From the NCBI GenBank assembly GCA_963817615.1, contig CAWFPH010000003.1, positions 248,001 through 312,000 of the forward strand: 64,000 bases of DNA, in the 5' to 3' direction. Made by a program: the position numbers and the translations under genes. Below the pieces are notes generated by a model. That model was not told the DNA's origin and ran no database searches. It saw nothing but the letters and a program-made list of their open reading frames with translations. Shown here piece by piece: positions 18,638 through 27,190 of this stretch (position 1 is its first letter; each line of letters opens with the position of its first letter). The stretch is from FEN-1219 sp963817615 (lineage in GTDB: Bacteria > Pseudomonadota > Gammaproteobacteria > Steroidobacterales > Rariloculaceae).

Positions 18638-19504
18638 ATGAAGACACCTCAGGGCCTGCAGCCGCTCATCGACGACGGCATCATCGACCACGTGGTGCGG
18701 CGGCTCAAAAGCGGCAAAGAGGCATCCGTTTACCTCGTGGCGTGCGGCGCAAAGATCCGCTGCGCAAAGGTTTACAAGGAAGCCGAGCAACGCGGCTTCC
18801 ACAAGCTTGCGCACTATCAGGAAGGCCGCAAGGTGCGCGGGAGCCGCGATGCCCGCGCCATGGGCAAGGGCGGTCGGTACGGTCGCAGCGTGCAGGAGGC
18901 GAAGTGGAAGAGCGCCGAAGTCGAGGCGCTTTACCGCCTCGTTGGCGCAGGTGTGCGTGTGCCGCAACCCTACGGGATGTTCGACGGTGTGTTGCTGATG
19001 GACGTCGTGGTCGATGCCGATGGCAATCCGGCCCCGCGCTTGAACGACGTCGAGCTCACAGCGGACGAGGGTCGGCGATGGCACGCGTTCATGATTAGCC
19101 AGATCGTCCGCATGCTGTGCGCGGGGCTCATCCACGGCGACCTATCCGAGTTCAATGTGCTCATGGACCCCGCAGGTCCCGTGATCATCGATTTGCCCCA
19201 AGCGGTGAACGCGGCCGGCAACAACAACGCGTTCCGTATGCTCGAGCGCGACGTCAACAACATGCGTGAGGCATTCGGCCGCGCCGCGCCGGAGCTTCTC
19301 GCAACCGAATACGCCCACGAGATCTGGAAGCTTTACGAGGCAGGCCAGCTACAGGCCGGATCGCCGCTCACCGGACGCTTCGAGCACGACCGGGCCGAAG
19401 TCGACGTAGTGGCGGTGCTGGATCTGATCGAGGATGAGCGGCTGTTTGCGGAGGAGCGGCAGCGACGCCGCGAGGAAGCCGCGGCAGTGGTCTCTTCGCA
19501 GTAG
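18638..19504 (+). CDS. RIO-type atypical serine kinase (bacterial RIO1-like)
   Basis: 288 aa. RIO1-type kinase fold: phosphate-loop region KSGKEASVYLVACG, the lysine strand IRCAKVYKE, a basic insert EGRKVRGSRDARAMGKGGRYG, the catalytic loop LIHGDLSEFNVLMD and the metal-binding DLPQAVNA in place of DFG. Acts in the cytosol; eukaryotic and archaeal RIO1 assist small-subunit ribosome maturation, while the bacterial role is unclear. Its start matches the family and sits eight bases after a TACACT hexamer, suggesting a leaderless mRNA. It is transcribed divergently from the frameshifted permease. Confidence 0.88.
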   Translation: MKTPQGLQPLIDDGIIDHVVRRLKSGKEASVYLVACGAKIRCAKVYKEAEQRGFHKLAHYQEGRKVRGSRDARAMGKGGRYGRSVQEAKWKSAEVEALYRLVGAGVRVPQPYGMFDGVLLMDVVVDADGNPAPRLNDVELTADEGRRWHAFMISQIVRMLCAGLIHGDLSEFNVLMDPAGPVIIDLPQAVNAAGNNNAFRMLERDVNNMREAFGRAAPELLATEYAHEIWKLYEAGQLQAGSPLTGRFEHDRAEVDVVAVLDLIEDERLFAEERQRRREEAAAVVSSQ

Positions 19505-19580
19505 GGTGTTTGGTTCGCCCGGAGCGCTCGCCGACGGCTGCGTTTGGCGACGGTTTTCGCATGAAGGATGCCGCCCTGCA

Positions 19581-20165
19581 TCAGTCGTGAGGGTCGGCAT
19601 TGCGTTTGTAGCCGGTCACCATCGCTCGCACGAGATTCTCGCGATGCGCGAAACTCGCGAGCGCGACGCCCGCAATGTGCAAGCCCACGAGCACCAGCGT
19701 GAAGTTCGCGAGAAATTCGTGGAGCTCTTCCCAGAATTCCTCTTGGGCGCCGCCCTGCAAGAACAACCCGGCGAGCGGACCGGCGCCTCGATCGTAGGCA
19801 TAGACCGTCAGCCCGGACCAGACAGTTGCAGCGAGGCAGAGCAGCAGCAAAATGACCATCGCGCCGCCCGCGGGACTGTGCCCCAAGTAGCGCGCAGACT
19901 GACGTCGCAGCAGGGCCACGAGATAACGAACGGCCTTGCCTGGACTGTATGTGAAGCTCGAGAACCGAGCGTATTCGGGCCCCACGAAGCCCCATGCGAC
20001 GCGCAGCAGCACGACCGCGCCGACGAGATACCCCGCCCACACGTGCACCGTCAACAAATCGTCTTCGGTGAAATAGGCGACAAAAAAGCCCGCGACCAAT
20101 AGCCAATGGCCCACGCGCACGAACGCGTCCCATACCCTGACTTGGCCCGGCATATCGTTGGCCAT
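19581..20165 (-). CDS. Di-haem cytochrome b (b561 / hydrogenase-cytochrome-b type)
   Basis: 194 aa, four hydrophobic segments. Candidate haem ligands: His in VRVGHWLLVAGF (helix 1), His in LLTVHVWAGYLVG (helix 2) and His in LVLVGLHIAGVAL (helix 4), with another in EELHEFLANF. RVWDAFVRVGHW at the N-terminus is typical of the Ni/Fe-hydrogenase/b561 family membrane subunit. It would pass electrons between the quinone pool and a soluble or c-type partner; no such partner is encoded next to it. The start at 20165 follows a G-rich stretch; the longer upstream reading is not conserved. Confidence 0.88.
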   Translation of the reverse strand: MANDMPGQVRVWDAFVRVGHWLLVAGFFVAYFTEDDLLTVHVWAGYLVGAVVLLRVAWGFVGPEYARFSSFTYSPGKAVRYLVALLRRQSARYLGHSPAGGAMVILLLLCLAATVWSGLTVYAYDRGAGPLAGLFLQGGAQEEFWEELHEFLANFTLVLVGLHIAGVALASFAHRENLVRAMVTGYKRNADPHD

Positions 20166-20342
20166 GAAACCCACCCCCCGATCTTGCGACGCCGGCGAAT
20201 CGTATCTTCGCAGCCTGCACATCCGACAGTCGTGAATGTACGTACGCGCGTATCGCGAGCACGGCACATCGGCGCGGCTTGTCCGGCGCGCCGTACCCGA
20301 GAATCATAGGCGCGTATTCGCACCCTGGACTTCAAGACAAAG

Positions 20343-22838
20343 ATGCGGCGACTCGTCCAGACGAACAAAATCGGCGGCCCGCTGGACGGGGAGGCCGGCT
20401 TATCGTCGAGCGAGATCGAGCAACGGCGAGCGCTCTACGGCTACAACGAGATCGTCGAGAACCGGCCGACGGGTTGGCGAGACGTGTTACGAGACACCAT
20501 CAAGGATCCGATGATCTGGTTTCTCGCCGCCACGAGCGCGCTGTTCGCTATCGTTGGTGACTTCACCGAAGCGCTCATCATGGCCGGAGCGATGGTGCCG
20601 CTCGTCGGCATGGACGCGTTCCTGCATCGACGTACGCAAGCCTCGACGCAAGGGCTCAGCAGCCGGTTGGCCGAGCGAGCGACCGTGATGCGCGACGCCG
20701 TCTGGAGCGAAATCCGCTCCATCGAGCTCGTGCCCGGCGATCTCGTCGCGGTAACGCCGGGATCTTCTTTCCCCGCGGATGGCTTGATCGTTGGCGGCGA
20801 CTCGCTGCAAGCCGATGAATCGACCTTGACCGGCGAAGCATTTCCGGTCGGTAAGGTCGTGATGCGCGGCGCTCTACCGGCCGTTGCGGAAGTGCCGATC
20901 GACGGCAAGCACTGGGGATTCGCGGGCACTCGGCTCCTCACGGGGGAAGCGCGCGTGCGTATCGTCGATACCGGTGCCGCCACGGTATACGGTGAGATCG
21001 TCCGCTCGGCCGTGCGCGGCGCACATGCGCGAACGCCCTTGCAGCGCGCAATCGCGAACTTGGTGACGATGCTGCTCGCGGTGGCCGGCGCGTTGTGTCT
21101 CGCACTTGCCTACACACGGTTTCGCCAGGGACACGGCATTCTCGATGCGCTCGTGAGCGCAGTGACGCTCGCCGTTGCCGCGTTGCCGGAAGAATTCCCG
21201 ATCGTGTTCACGTTCTCGCTCGGCGTGGGCATCTTTCGGCTGGCAAAGCGGCAAGCGCTCGTCCGTCGAGCGGTCGTCGTGGAGAACATCGGCCGCGTGA
21301 CGTGCATCTGCACGGACAAGACCGGCACGCTTACGGAAGGCCGCATTCGCGTCGGGCACTCGCTACCGGTCGACGGTGTGGCGGAGCGGGAGCTGGCAGC
21401 GATCGCGTCGCTTGCATCGCGCGCCGACAGCGGCGATCCGCTGGATCAGGCGATTCTAGAGCTCCCGCGCGGTGAAGCCGCCGAGCTCGAGCGGCTTGCA
21501 ACTTATCCATTCACCGAGGATCGGCGGCGGGAAACGGCCGTGTTCCGCACGTCGCCGGGAACGATCGTCGTTGCCTCGAAGGGCGCGCCGGAAACGATCC
21601 TCGCCGTTTGCCGCTTGAGCGCCAATGAGCGCGCGCATTGGACGGAGCGCGTGCGCGAGCTTGCGGAAGCCGGGCACAAGGTCATTGCCTGCGCTTCGCA
21701 GGAGATGGCCGACAGCACCTGGCAAACGCGAGAACCGGAGCGCGACTACCGACTCGCGGGTCTGCTCGCCTGCGAGGACCCGGTGCGCGACGGGGTCGTC
21801 GAGGCGGTCGATCAGGCGATGGTGGCCGGGATTCACGTGATCATGATCACCGGGGATCACACCGCGACCGCGTGCGCGGTCGCTCGCGAGGTCGGCATCG
21901 GCGGCGCCGCGCCGCGCGCGATCGAGGGCGATCGGCTCGAGGACGAGCTGGCGAAACATGGTTCCCGCGGACTCCTGAACATCGACGTGATCGCTCGCGC
22001 GATACCGGCGCAGAAACTGCGACTCGTTCAGGCGCTGCAATCGCACGGCGAGATCGTCGCCGTGACGGGCGATGGCGTGAACGACGTCCCTGCGCTACAA
22101 GCGGCGGACATCGGCATCGCCATGGGCGAGCGCGGGACCCGCAGCGCGCGCGAGGTCGCGGCCATCGTGCTGCTCGACGACAACTTTCGAACCATCGTGA
22201 GCGCGATACGCGAAGGCCAGCAATTGTTCCGCAATCTGCGCTCGAGCTTCGCGTATCTGCTGATGATCCACATCCCGTTCGTCGCGACTGCCACGCTGAT
22301 TCCCCTTGCCGGCTATCCGCTGCTGTACTTGCCGATCCACGTCGTCTGGTTGGAGCTCATCATTCACCCCACGGCGTTGCTCGTGTTCCAAGACGTCAAC
22401 GCGGACGCCCGCTTGAAACCGATAGGAGAACGCGAACGTGCCGGCCGGTTCTTCAGCACCTGGCAGTGGATCGTGGTCGGCGCCGCGGGCCTAGCCGTGA
22501 CGCTCGCGGTGTTGTCCGGCTACAAGCGCGCCCTCGGCACGGGAGTCGACGCCGAGCACGCTCGCGCGATGGCGCTCGTGACGCTCGTCATCGCGAGCGC
22601 CACGCTTACTGCAGCGCTGAGCCGGCTGCGCACGCCGACGGCTCGGACGATCGTTGCGGCATCCGTGGCCTCTGCCGTGCTGTTCGTCCAAATTCCGCTG
22701 CTTGCAGAGTTGCTGCACGTGGAGCCTCTGCATTTGGATGACTGGGCCGTCGCGACGGCCGCAGGGGTGATACCGGGCGCCGTCGCGAGCCTGTTCGGTT
22801 GGCGACGACTGAAACTCGCACGCGCGCGCAAGGCGTAG
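20343..22838 (+). CDS. P-type cation-transporting ATPase
   Basis: 831 aa membrane ATPase of the P2-like (Ca2+/H+-ATPase-like) shape. The N-terminal cation-ATPase domain SSSEIEQRRALYGYNEI is followed by the actuator LTGEAFPVG (Ala replaces Ser of the usual TGES), membrane motif LPEEFPIVFTF, phosphorylation site CTDKTGTLTEG (Asp about 325), KGAPETIL in the nucleotide domain, MITGDHTATA and VTGDGVNDVPALQAADIGIAMG. Four C-terminal helices follow. There is no N-terminal metal-binding domain and no CPC motif, so heavy-metal export is unlikely; the ion cannot be fixed from sequence. PEEFP instead of PEGLP marks a distinct bacterial subgroup. Confidence 0.88.
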   Translation: MRRLVQTNKIGGPLDGEAGLSSSEIEQRRALYGYNEIVENRPTGWRDVLRDTIKDPMIWFLAATSALFAIVGDFTEALIMAGAMVPLVGMDAFLHRRTQASTQGLSSRLAERATVMRDAVWSEIRSIELVPGDLVAVTPGSSFPADGLIVGGDSLQADESTLTGEAFPVGKVVMRGALPAVAEVPIDGKHWGFAGTRLLTGEARVRIVDTGAATVYGEIVRSAVRGAHARTPLQRAIANLVTMLLAVAGALCLALAYTRFRQGHGILDALVSAVTLAVAALPEEFPIVFTFSLGVGIFRLAKRQALVRRAVVVENIGRVTCICTDKTGTLTEGRIRVGHSLPVDGVAERELAAIASLASRADSGDPLDQAILELPRGEAAELERLATYPFTEDRRRETAVFRTSPGTIVVASKGAPETILAVCRLSANERAHWTERVRELAEAGHKVIACASQEMADSTWQTREPERDYRLAGLLACEDPVRDGVVEAVDQAMVAGIHVIMITGDHTATACAVAREVGIGGAAPRAIEGDRLEDELAKHGSRGLLNIDVIARAIPAQKLRLVQALQSHGEIVAVTGDGVNDVPALQAADIGIAMGERGTRSAREVAAIVLLDDNFRTIVSAIREGQQLFRNLRSSFAYLLMIHIPFVATATLIPLAGYPLLYLPIHVVWLELIIHPTALLVFQDVNADARLKPIGERERAGRFFSTWQWIVVGAAGLAVTLAVLSGYKRALGTGVDAEHARAMALVTLVIASATLTAALSRLRTPTARTIVAASVASAVLFVQIPLLAELLHVEPLHLDDWAVATAAGVIPGAVASLFGWRRLKLARARKA

Positions 22839-22865
22839 ACGAAGGCGCGCTCAGCCCCTCTCGTC

Positions 22866-23080
22866 CCCGAGCGCCGATGAGGACGCCGTCGCGCACGCGA
22901 TCGCTCGGATGCAGCACGGCCACGTCGTTCTCGGCCGGACGGGCCGCGATTTCCGTCTCGACGCCGTGGCTGTCGCCGAGCGAAACGTGGCGCAGCTCCG
23001 CGAGCACGATCCGGGCGTGGGAATCGGCTCGAATAAGCTGTGCGCCGATCGCATGAGCTCGTCCTGCGCCATTCGCGGGG
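22866..23080 (-). pseudogene. C-terminal remnant of an RND efflux periplasmic adaptor (HlyD/MFP)
   Basis: The minus-strand frame contains LRHVSLGDSHGVETEIAA, ENDVAVLHPSDRVRDGVLIG and, before it, a degraded IRADSHARIVLAE. This is the pattern of the last beta domain of RND membrane-fusion proteins (usually VxLGxxxGxxVEIxxGL followed by NPSDxLxDG). Nothing upstream resembles the lipoyl or hairpin domains, and the frame runs past the expected stop without one. It is therefore a fragment. It lies between the P-type ATPase and the decayed HAD/GH130 locus. Confidence 0.5.
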
Positions 23081-23384
23081 CCCGCCGTGACAAGGCGACG
23101 CAACCCTGCGAAGGCGAAGGCTGCTTGGCGCGCGCGACTTATATCCCTCATCTGGATCGGGGAGACCGAATCGCAACGACGAGCGGCGCGGCCTTGTCCG
23201 TGTGTGGCGGTCAAGCCGCCGGAAGTGTGCCCGACGGCGCGACCTCGGCCGCCATCGCCTGTGAGCCCGCTTTGTCGCCCAAGAAACAGACGAGGCTGGC
23301 AGCCATTTGTACTGTGTCGTCGCCATGGCGGGAGAACCTGTTTTGGCGAAATGGGTTTCATGGACGTGAAACATCATCGACTCC

Positions 23385-23837
23385 TTGCAGGAGGCAATCG
23401 CAGGGGCGGACTGTAAGGTCGATAAGATCTGGGGTGAAGTCATCGAAGACCGGGGGAGCCAAATCACCTTCTCGGCATTGGGTCAGCAGGCTCCCTTGGA
23501 AAAAAAAAAGAAATGGGACCCTGATTTCATCAAGCGGAAGAAGATCAAGGCGGTCCTGGACACGCTGATCCCTCGGTTTTCTGTGCGCCTGGGACGGGCG
23601 ACTTCCATCGATGTCACCCGGCAGGGCGTCGACAAAGCCTACGGAATTCGAAAACTCCGGGACATCCTCGAAATACCGATCGATCAGATGGTCTTCATCG
23701 GGGACGCACTCTTTCCGGGTGGGAATGATTATCCGGCGAAACAAGCCGGCGCGCTGTCAATAGAGATCAAGGATCCCCATGAGACGAAGCGCGTGATCGA
23801 GGCCATCGTTGCTTGTCTGGCGGAAGATGATGGGTAG
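23385..23837 (+). pseudogene. Truncated phosphomannomutase-like HAD-IIB phosphatase/mutase
   Basis: 150 residues covering the cap remainder and C-terminal core of a PMM/sucrose-phosphatase-like HAD protein: SQITFSALGQQAPLE, TSIDVTRQGVDKAYGIRKL and the Mg-binding motif FIGDALFPGGNDYPAKQAG. The N-terminal half with the nucleophile DxD motif (about 100 residues) is missing: an in-frame TGA at about 23364 precedes a TTG. It therefore cannot be catalytic. A run of ten A's at 23500-23509 (within EKKKKWD) and lower local GC set it apart from neighbours. Its stop overlaps the start of the decayed GH130 gene, as expected of a former operon. Confidence 0.75.
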
Positions 23838-24483
23838 TTTTCAGTTGCAACGGCTTGGACAGATCATGGAGCCCCAGCCGGGCAATCCGCACGAGCTCGA
23901 AGGGGTTCTGAATCCGGGTGCCGCTCGCGGCCCTGATGGCCATCTCTATCTTTTCCCGAGATTGGTCGCTCGGGGAAACTTTTCGCGTATCGGCATCGCC
24001 CGTGTCATCTTCGATCAGGACGGCAATCCGTGCGGAGTTGAACGGCTTGGCATTGCGCTCGAGCCTGAAGCGGCAAAATGCAGATGGCGCTACTCCATCG
24101 CCCCCTGTTTCCAGGCACACGGCCTGAAGAGACCGCGCGCTACCGAAATCCGCGCGACGTGGATCTCGACCACGAAAGCATCTGGATTTCGTACTGCCCA
24201 ATGCCGGCGGCCAGCGGCGAAACTCAACACCTGGGCCTGTTCAATTCGCATCACCGCTTGGCTGCTCCGGTTGCACCTTGGGCTCGGCTGAAAGTGGGCG
24301 CTGGAACTCCCCCGTCCTGACCCGGCACGGCTGGCTGGTCATCTACCACGGCGTGAGCGAAACGGCGGGCTCGCACACGTCTATTACGGCATGGCCGACA
24401 ACCGTATCGGCGCGGCGCTTCTCGATTTGCCGAACCTCTTGCCGTACGGAGGAGTCGGTGCGTCGCCGGACGGGAAAGTGTAG
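23827..24483 (+). pseudogene. Decayed GH130 mannoside-phosphorylase gene (several frameshifts and a deletion)
   Basis: Frame 1 from ATG 23827/23830 reads FQLQRLGQIMEPQPGNP, VLNPGAARGPDGHLYLFPR and IARVIFDQDGNP, then loses similarity near 24070, where roughly 100 residues of a normal GH130 are missing. A second frame (about 24084-24317) reads ALLHRPLFPGTRPEETAR, DLDHESIWISYCPMPAAS and LGLFNSHHRLAAP, ending at a stop at GTPPS. A third continues VLTRHGWLVIYHGVSE, and yet another carries HVYYGMADNRIGAALLD before a stop near 24483. The order matches GH130, so this is one broken gene. It is a different subfamily from the intact GH130 at 7224-8717. Confidence 0.8.
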
Positions 24484-24632
24484 CCGTTTGGGTACTTCGC
24501 TCATGCGGGTTCCGCATGCGACTCGATACGCGCCGGAGGCGACGCGCCCTGCCATGCTCGCCTCCAGGGGGAGCGCCCTCGTTAGCGGCGCGAAGGCGCT
24601 CGGTTGAACAACCCTATGTGACGACAAGCGCG

Positions 24633-25079
24633 TCAGACTTTGGACTGCAGCTCCCGATACGGCTTGGTCCCGTAGTAGGAGTGAATTTGGCTCGCCCATG
24701 TCTGATCCGCCATGTTGGGCCACTGTTCTTTGTTGAAGCCCGGCGCATCGCTCAAGCGAGCCTTTTCGACGTTCAACACGAAACGCTTGTGCTTCGTGTC
24801 GAGCACGAGTGCGTTCCAAGGCACCGCGAACAGCTTTTCGCGCATGCCCAAGAAGCCACCGAAGGACAGCACGGCGTAGCCGACGCTGCCGTCGCGCATA
24901 TCCAACATGATCTCCTTGATGGTGCCTAGATTTTCGCTCTTGTGATTGTAGACATCGTTGCCGACCAGCGTATCGGCGCCCATGATTTCCGGTCCCGGCC
25001 CGCGCCGCGGATCAGGTCCGAGCTCACCGCCGTTCGTCGCTTTGTACATACCAAAGGTATCTCGATCTTCGTAGTTCAT
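24633..25079 (-). CDS. PRC-barrel domain protein
   Basis: 148 aa, soluble. The PRC-barrel spans about residues 32-105: ADTLVGNDVYNHKSENLGTI, KEIMLDMRDGSVGYAVLSFG and KLFAVPWNALVLD. The C-terminal tail (KEQWPNMADQTWASQIHSYY) is typical of the group found in stress gene islands, in which the barrel precedes a W/Y-rich tail. The biochemical role is unknown; PRC barrels mediate protein binding. It is the last of a minus-strand series of small stress-type genes (26769 to 24633). Confidence 0.9.
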   Translation of the reverse strand: MNYEDRDTFGMYKATNGGELGPDPRRGPGPEIMGADTLVGNDVYNHKSENLGTIKEIMLDMRDGSVGYAVLSFGGFLGMREKLFAVPWNALVLDTKHKRFVLNVEKARLSDAPGFNKEQWPNMADQTWASQIHSYYGTKPYRELQSKV

Positions 25080-25144
25080 GCTCTCTTCCTATTAGCCAGT
25101 AGTGGCCGTCGATGTGCTGCACTTCATCAGGCCAGGCAGCCTCG

Positions 25145-25321
25145 CTACTCAGATGTCTGGAGGTCAGCCTTGAGGTCGCCATAGACCGTCTCGACCTTGC
25201 CAGTCGCGCTTTCGATCTTGCCTTTCTGCTCCAGGACCCCATTGCCGAGAATCTCTCCTGTGATCTTCTTGGATTCGCCTTTCGCCTGCTTGATCCTGCC
25301 CGCCACCTGATGCTTGTTCAT
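25145..25321 (-). CDS. CsbD-family stress protein
   Basis: 58 aa, highly charged and soluble. It reads MNKHQVAGRIKQAKGESK, then TGEILGN and a second repeat QKGKIESATGKVETVYGD. The two related KGK/ESATGK half-repeats are the CsbD signature. In Bacillus and enterobacteria these proteins accumulate under general stress; their mechanism is unknown. GGAGACGACGT precedes the ATG. It lies 65 bases upstream of the PRC-barrel gene, same strand. Confidence 0.9.
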   Translation of the reverse strand: MNKHQVAGRIKQAKGESKKITGEILGNGVLEQKGKIESATGKVETVYGDLKADLQTSE

Positions 25322-25545
25322 ACGTCGTCTCCATTCTCAGTCGAGCATGCTCGGAGCGCGGACCACTGTCGGTGCGGTGGCACACAGGCAGCCGGCGTCG
25401 AAGAGACGACGAGAAGGACCCTGGCGATGGTCCAGCGACGCGTACGCGTCACGATGTCCTTTTGGGCGGCGACTCTCACGTGCGTATCGTCGCGACCCGG
25501 CGCGGACGGGTCTGCCCGGCCGGTTCACGTACGCCTGAGGCGAGA

Positions 25546-25896
25546 TCAAATCGGCGTGTGACCCACGGAATCGCGCGACCGCTCTGATCGTGCGGCGCGA
25601 TCGAGCGTGCCTTCGATCAGCCTGAGCAACTTGTCTGTGGCGCCGGTAACGGCTCGATCCAACGTCTCGGCATGGTCACTGGTCGCGATGGGGCGGCGTC
25701 CTTTGAGGCGAGCTTCAATCACACAGCGCTTGTCGTTCTGGCCACCTTTTCGGCCATTTTCATCGCTGAGGTGGATCTCCACTCGGGTGATGTGATCGCT
25801 CACTCGACTCAGCGCGCTCTCGACTCCGGTAGTAACGCGCGCGACCAGCGCTTCATGCGCGTCGATGTTGTGGTCGCTACTGATCTGGATCTGCAT
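25546..25896 (-). CDS. Ribosome hibernation promoting factor / RaiA-like protein
   Basis: 116 aa. It starts MQIQISSDHNIDAHEALVA after an AGGAG site, continues RITRVEIHLSDENG-type strands (here SDHITRVEIHLSDENGRKGG) and ends in a helix ATSDHAETLDRAVTGATDKL. This beta-alpha fold is that of short HPF/RaiA proteins, which bind the decoding region of 30S and silence or dimerise ribosomes in stationary phase. The sequence KGGQNDKRCVIEARLKGRRP supplies basic RNA-contacting residues. Placement in a stress cluster supports a hibernation role. It lacks the long HPF C-terminal dimerisation domain. Confidence 0.85.
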   Translation of the reverse strand: MQIQISSDHNIDAHEALVARVTTGVESALSRVSDHITRVEIHLSDENGRKGGQNDKRCVIEARLKGRRPIATSDHAETLDRAVTGATDKLLRLIEGTLDRAARSERSRDSVGHTPI

Positions 25897-26077
25897 GGTG
25901 ACTCCTATTGAAAGGTGCTCGACGGGGTCGGGCCCAAACGGCGGCGGAGGATTCGATCTCTCCGGCCGCTCTAAGCGTCTAACCGCGCAGCCTCGCGACG
26001 CCGCAAAAGCAACCACGCGGCCGCTCAGCACGCCCGAGCGGAGTGAGCTCGTCGGAGAACCAACCCTTCACACACCG

Positions 26078-26389
26078 TCACCTGATTCGCATGTCGTTCT
26101 TGACCGAAGTCACGCCGTCGATTCCGCGGGCGATCTCAACCGCCCGCGCCACCGCCGCCCTGGAGCTGACGAAGCCGCTCAGTTGCACGACCCCCTTGAA
26201 GGTCTCGACGTTGACCTCGCCCGCCTTGACTTCCTCATCCCGGATCAAGGCGGTCTTCACTCTCGCGGTGATCACGGTGTCGTCGATGTATTCCCCGGTG
26301 CTCTGCCGTGTCGCGTTACCCGCGCAACCGAGAACCGCCACGAGCGCGAGGCCCAGAAAGCAAACGCGCACGGGCTCAAAATATTTCAT
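26078..26389 (-). CDS. BON-domain lipoprotein (OsmY-like)
   Basis: 103 aa. The N-terminal lipoprotein signal LGLALVAVLGC places Cys22 in a lipobox, so it is probably outer-membrane anchored in the periplasm. One BON domain follows: YIDDTVITARVKTALIRD, VNVETFKGVVQLSGFVSS and the C-terminal VARGI-type helix and strand (VEIARGIDGVTSVKNDM). BON domains bind membranes and phospholipid in OsmY and similar proteins under osmotic stress. It is located 17 bases after the DUF3309 gene, same strand, so probably co-transcribed. Confidence 0.9.
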   Translation of the reverse strand: MKYFEPVRVCFLGLALVAVLGCAGNATRQSTGEYIDDTVITARVKTALIRDEEVKAGEVNVETFKGVVQLSGFVSSRAAVARAVEIARGIDGVTSVKNDMRIR

Positions 26390-26405
26390 TGCCGTCTCTC
26401 CAGTG

Positions 26406-26564
26406 TCAGATTCGACCGATGAGGAACAGGATCAACAGCACGATCAGGACGAGTCCCACGATGCCGGTGGGGGCGTAACCCCAACTCCTGCTATGCGGCC
26501 AAGTGGGAAGCACGCCCAAAAGGATCAGCACGAGCACTATCAGCAGTATCATTCCGAGACTCAT
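26406..26564 (-). CDS. DUF3309-family small membrane protein
   Basis: 52 aa with two hydrophobic helices: MSLGMILLIVLVLILLGVLP and VGLVLIVLLILFLIG, linked by TWPHSRSWGYAPTG. The linker W-P-H-S-x-x-W-G-Y-x-P-x-G is the DUF3309 hallmark. Function unknown; common in stress gene clusters of proteobacteria. Its ATG overlaps the stop of the frameshifted small membrane gene upstream (ATGA). Confidence 0.88.
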   Translation of the reverse strand: MSLGMILLIVLVLILLGVLPTWPHSRSWGYAPTGIVGLVLIVLLILFLIGRI

Positions 26565-26769
26565 TGTCTTCTCCCTACGACCAGCAACGCGATGTCCCCG
26601 ACCGGTGCGACGACTCCCAGGATTGGTGGCAACGGAACGGTTCGACCCCTATCTTTGGTCACCGAAATCGGACCGAGATCGACGGTCTTATCTCTCTCGT
26701 CGTCAAGGTGATTCCTTGATAGCCCAATGCGACGATCTCGACAGCGATCAGCACGAAGCGCAGCAGCAT
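26561..26769 (-). pseudogene. Small LGPI-type membrane protein, split by a 2-base shift in a GAGAGA tract
   Basis: Starting at ATG 26769, the first frame gives MLLRFVLIAVEIVALGYQ and GITLTTR; the second frame supplies DKTVDLGPISVTKDRG, RTVPLPPILGVVAPVG and LLVVGRRQ, stopping at 26561. Joined at TCTCTC (26691-26697, GAGAGA on the coding strand), the two make a complete two-helix protein of the family also seen at 7021-7224 (LGPI, KDR.TV, GVV). The shift equals two extra bases of the dinucleotide repeat. It could be inactivated, phase-variable by slippage, or an assembly error. Confidence 0.65.
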
Positions 26770-27190
26770 ATTTATCTTCGTTTTCGCCCATTGCACGTTC
26801 TCATATGGCAGTACTGCCTGCTGCTACACTCATTCAGCTGCTTTGTGAGGTCTGTGCGCTTCCGCACATAGCGATAGCCCGTGTTAGCGCCCGGGCGGCC
26901 GCGCGGCTCCGCGTGCAAGACGCTCGATCGGGGCGTTGACGCTCCTCAAGGACACGGGTTGCGCCGGGCGCCGCCAACGCTTCGTCGGAGCGGCAGGGAC
27001 GACCAATAACCTGCTCTGAATAGACGTGAAGGCGAGTGATCGGTGCGCACCTCGCCGTCGTGGCGACAGGTCGTTCGATGTGCGTTGCCGTACCGACGCC
27101 CTAGAGAACCTAACCGATAATTCGCCGCACACTACGGCTCGACGCGGTTATCGCCCGGACGTTGGTTTGATCACAAGGGGACCTAAGACA
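26770..27190. other. Divergent intergenic region between the stress cluster and dodecin
   Basis: 421 bases without a convincing gene. It should contain the promoters of both the minus-strand stress cluster and dodecin. The only notable element is the 12-base palindrome at 26807-26818. Short open frames here are arginine-rich shadows. Confidence 0.4.
26807..26818. promoter_or_regulatory. 12-base perfect palindrome, possible operator
   Basis: GGCAGTACTGCC lies 38 bases upstream of the first ATG (26769) of the minus-strand stress cluster. Position and symmetry fit a dimeric repressor or activator site, but no regulator is identified and a single copy could be chance. Confidence 0.3.
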
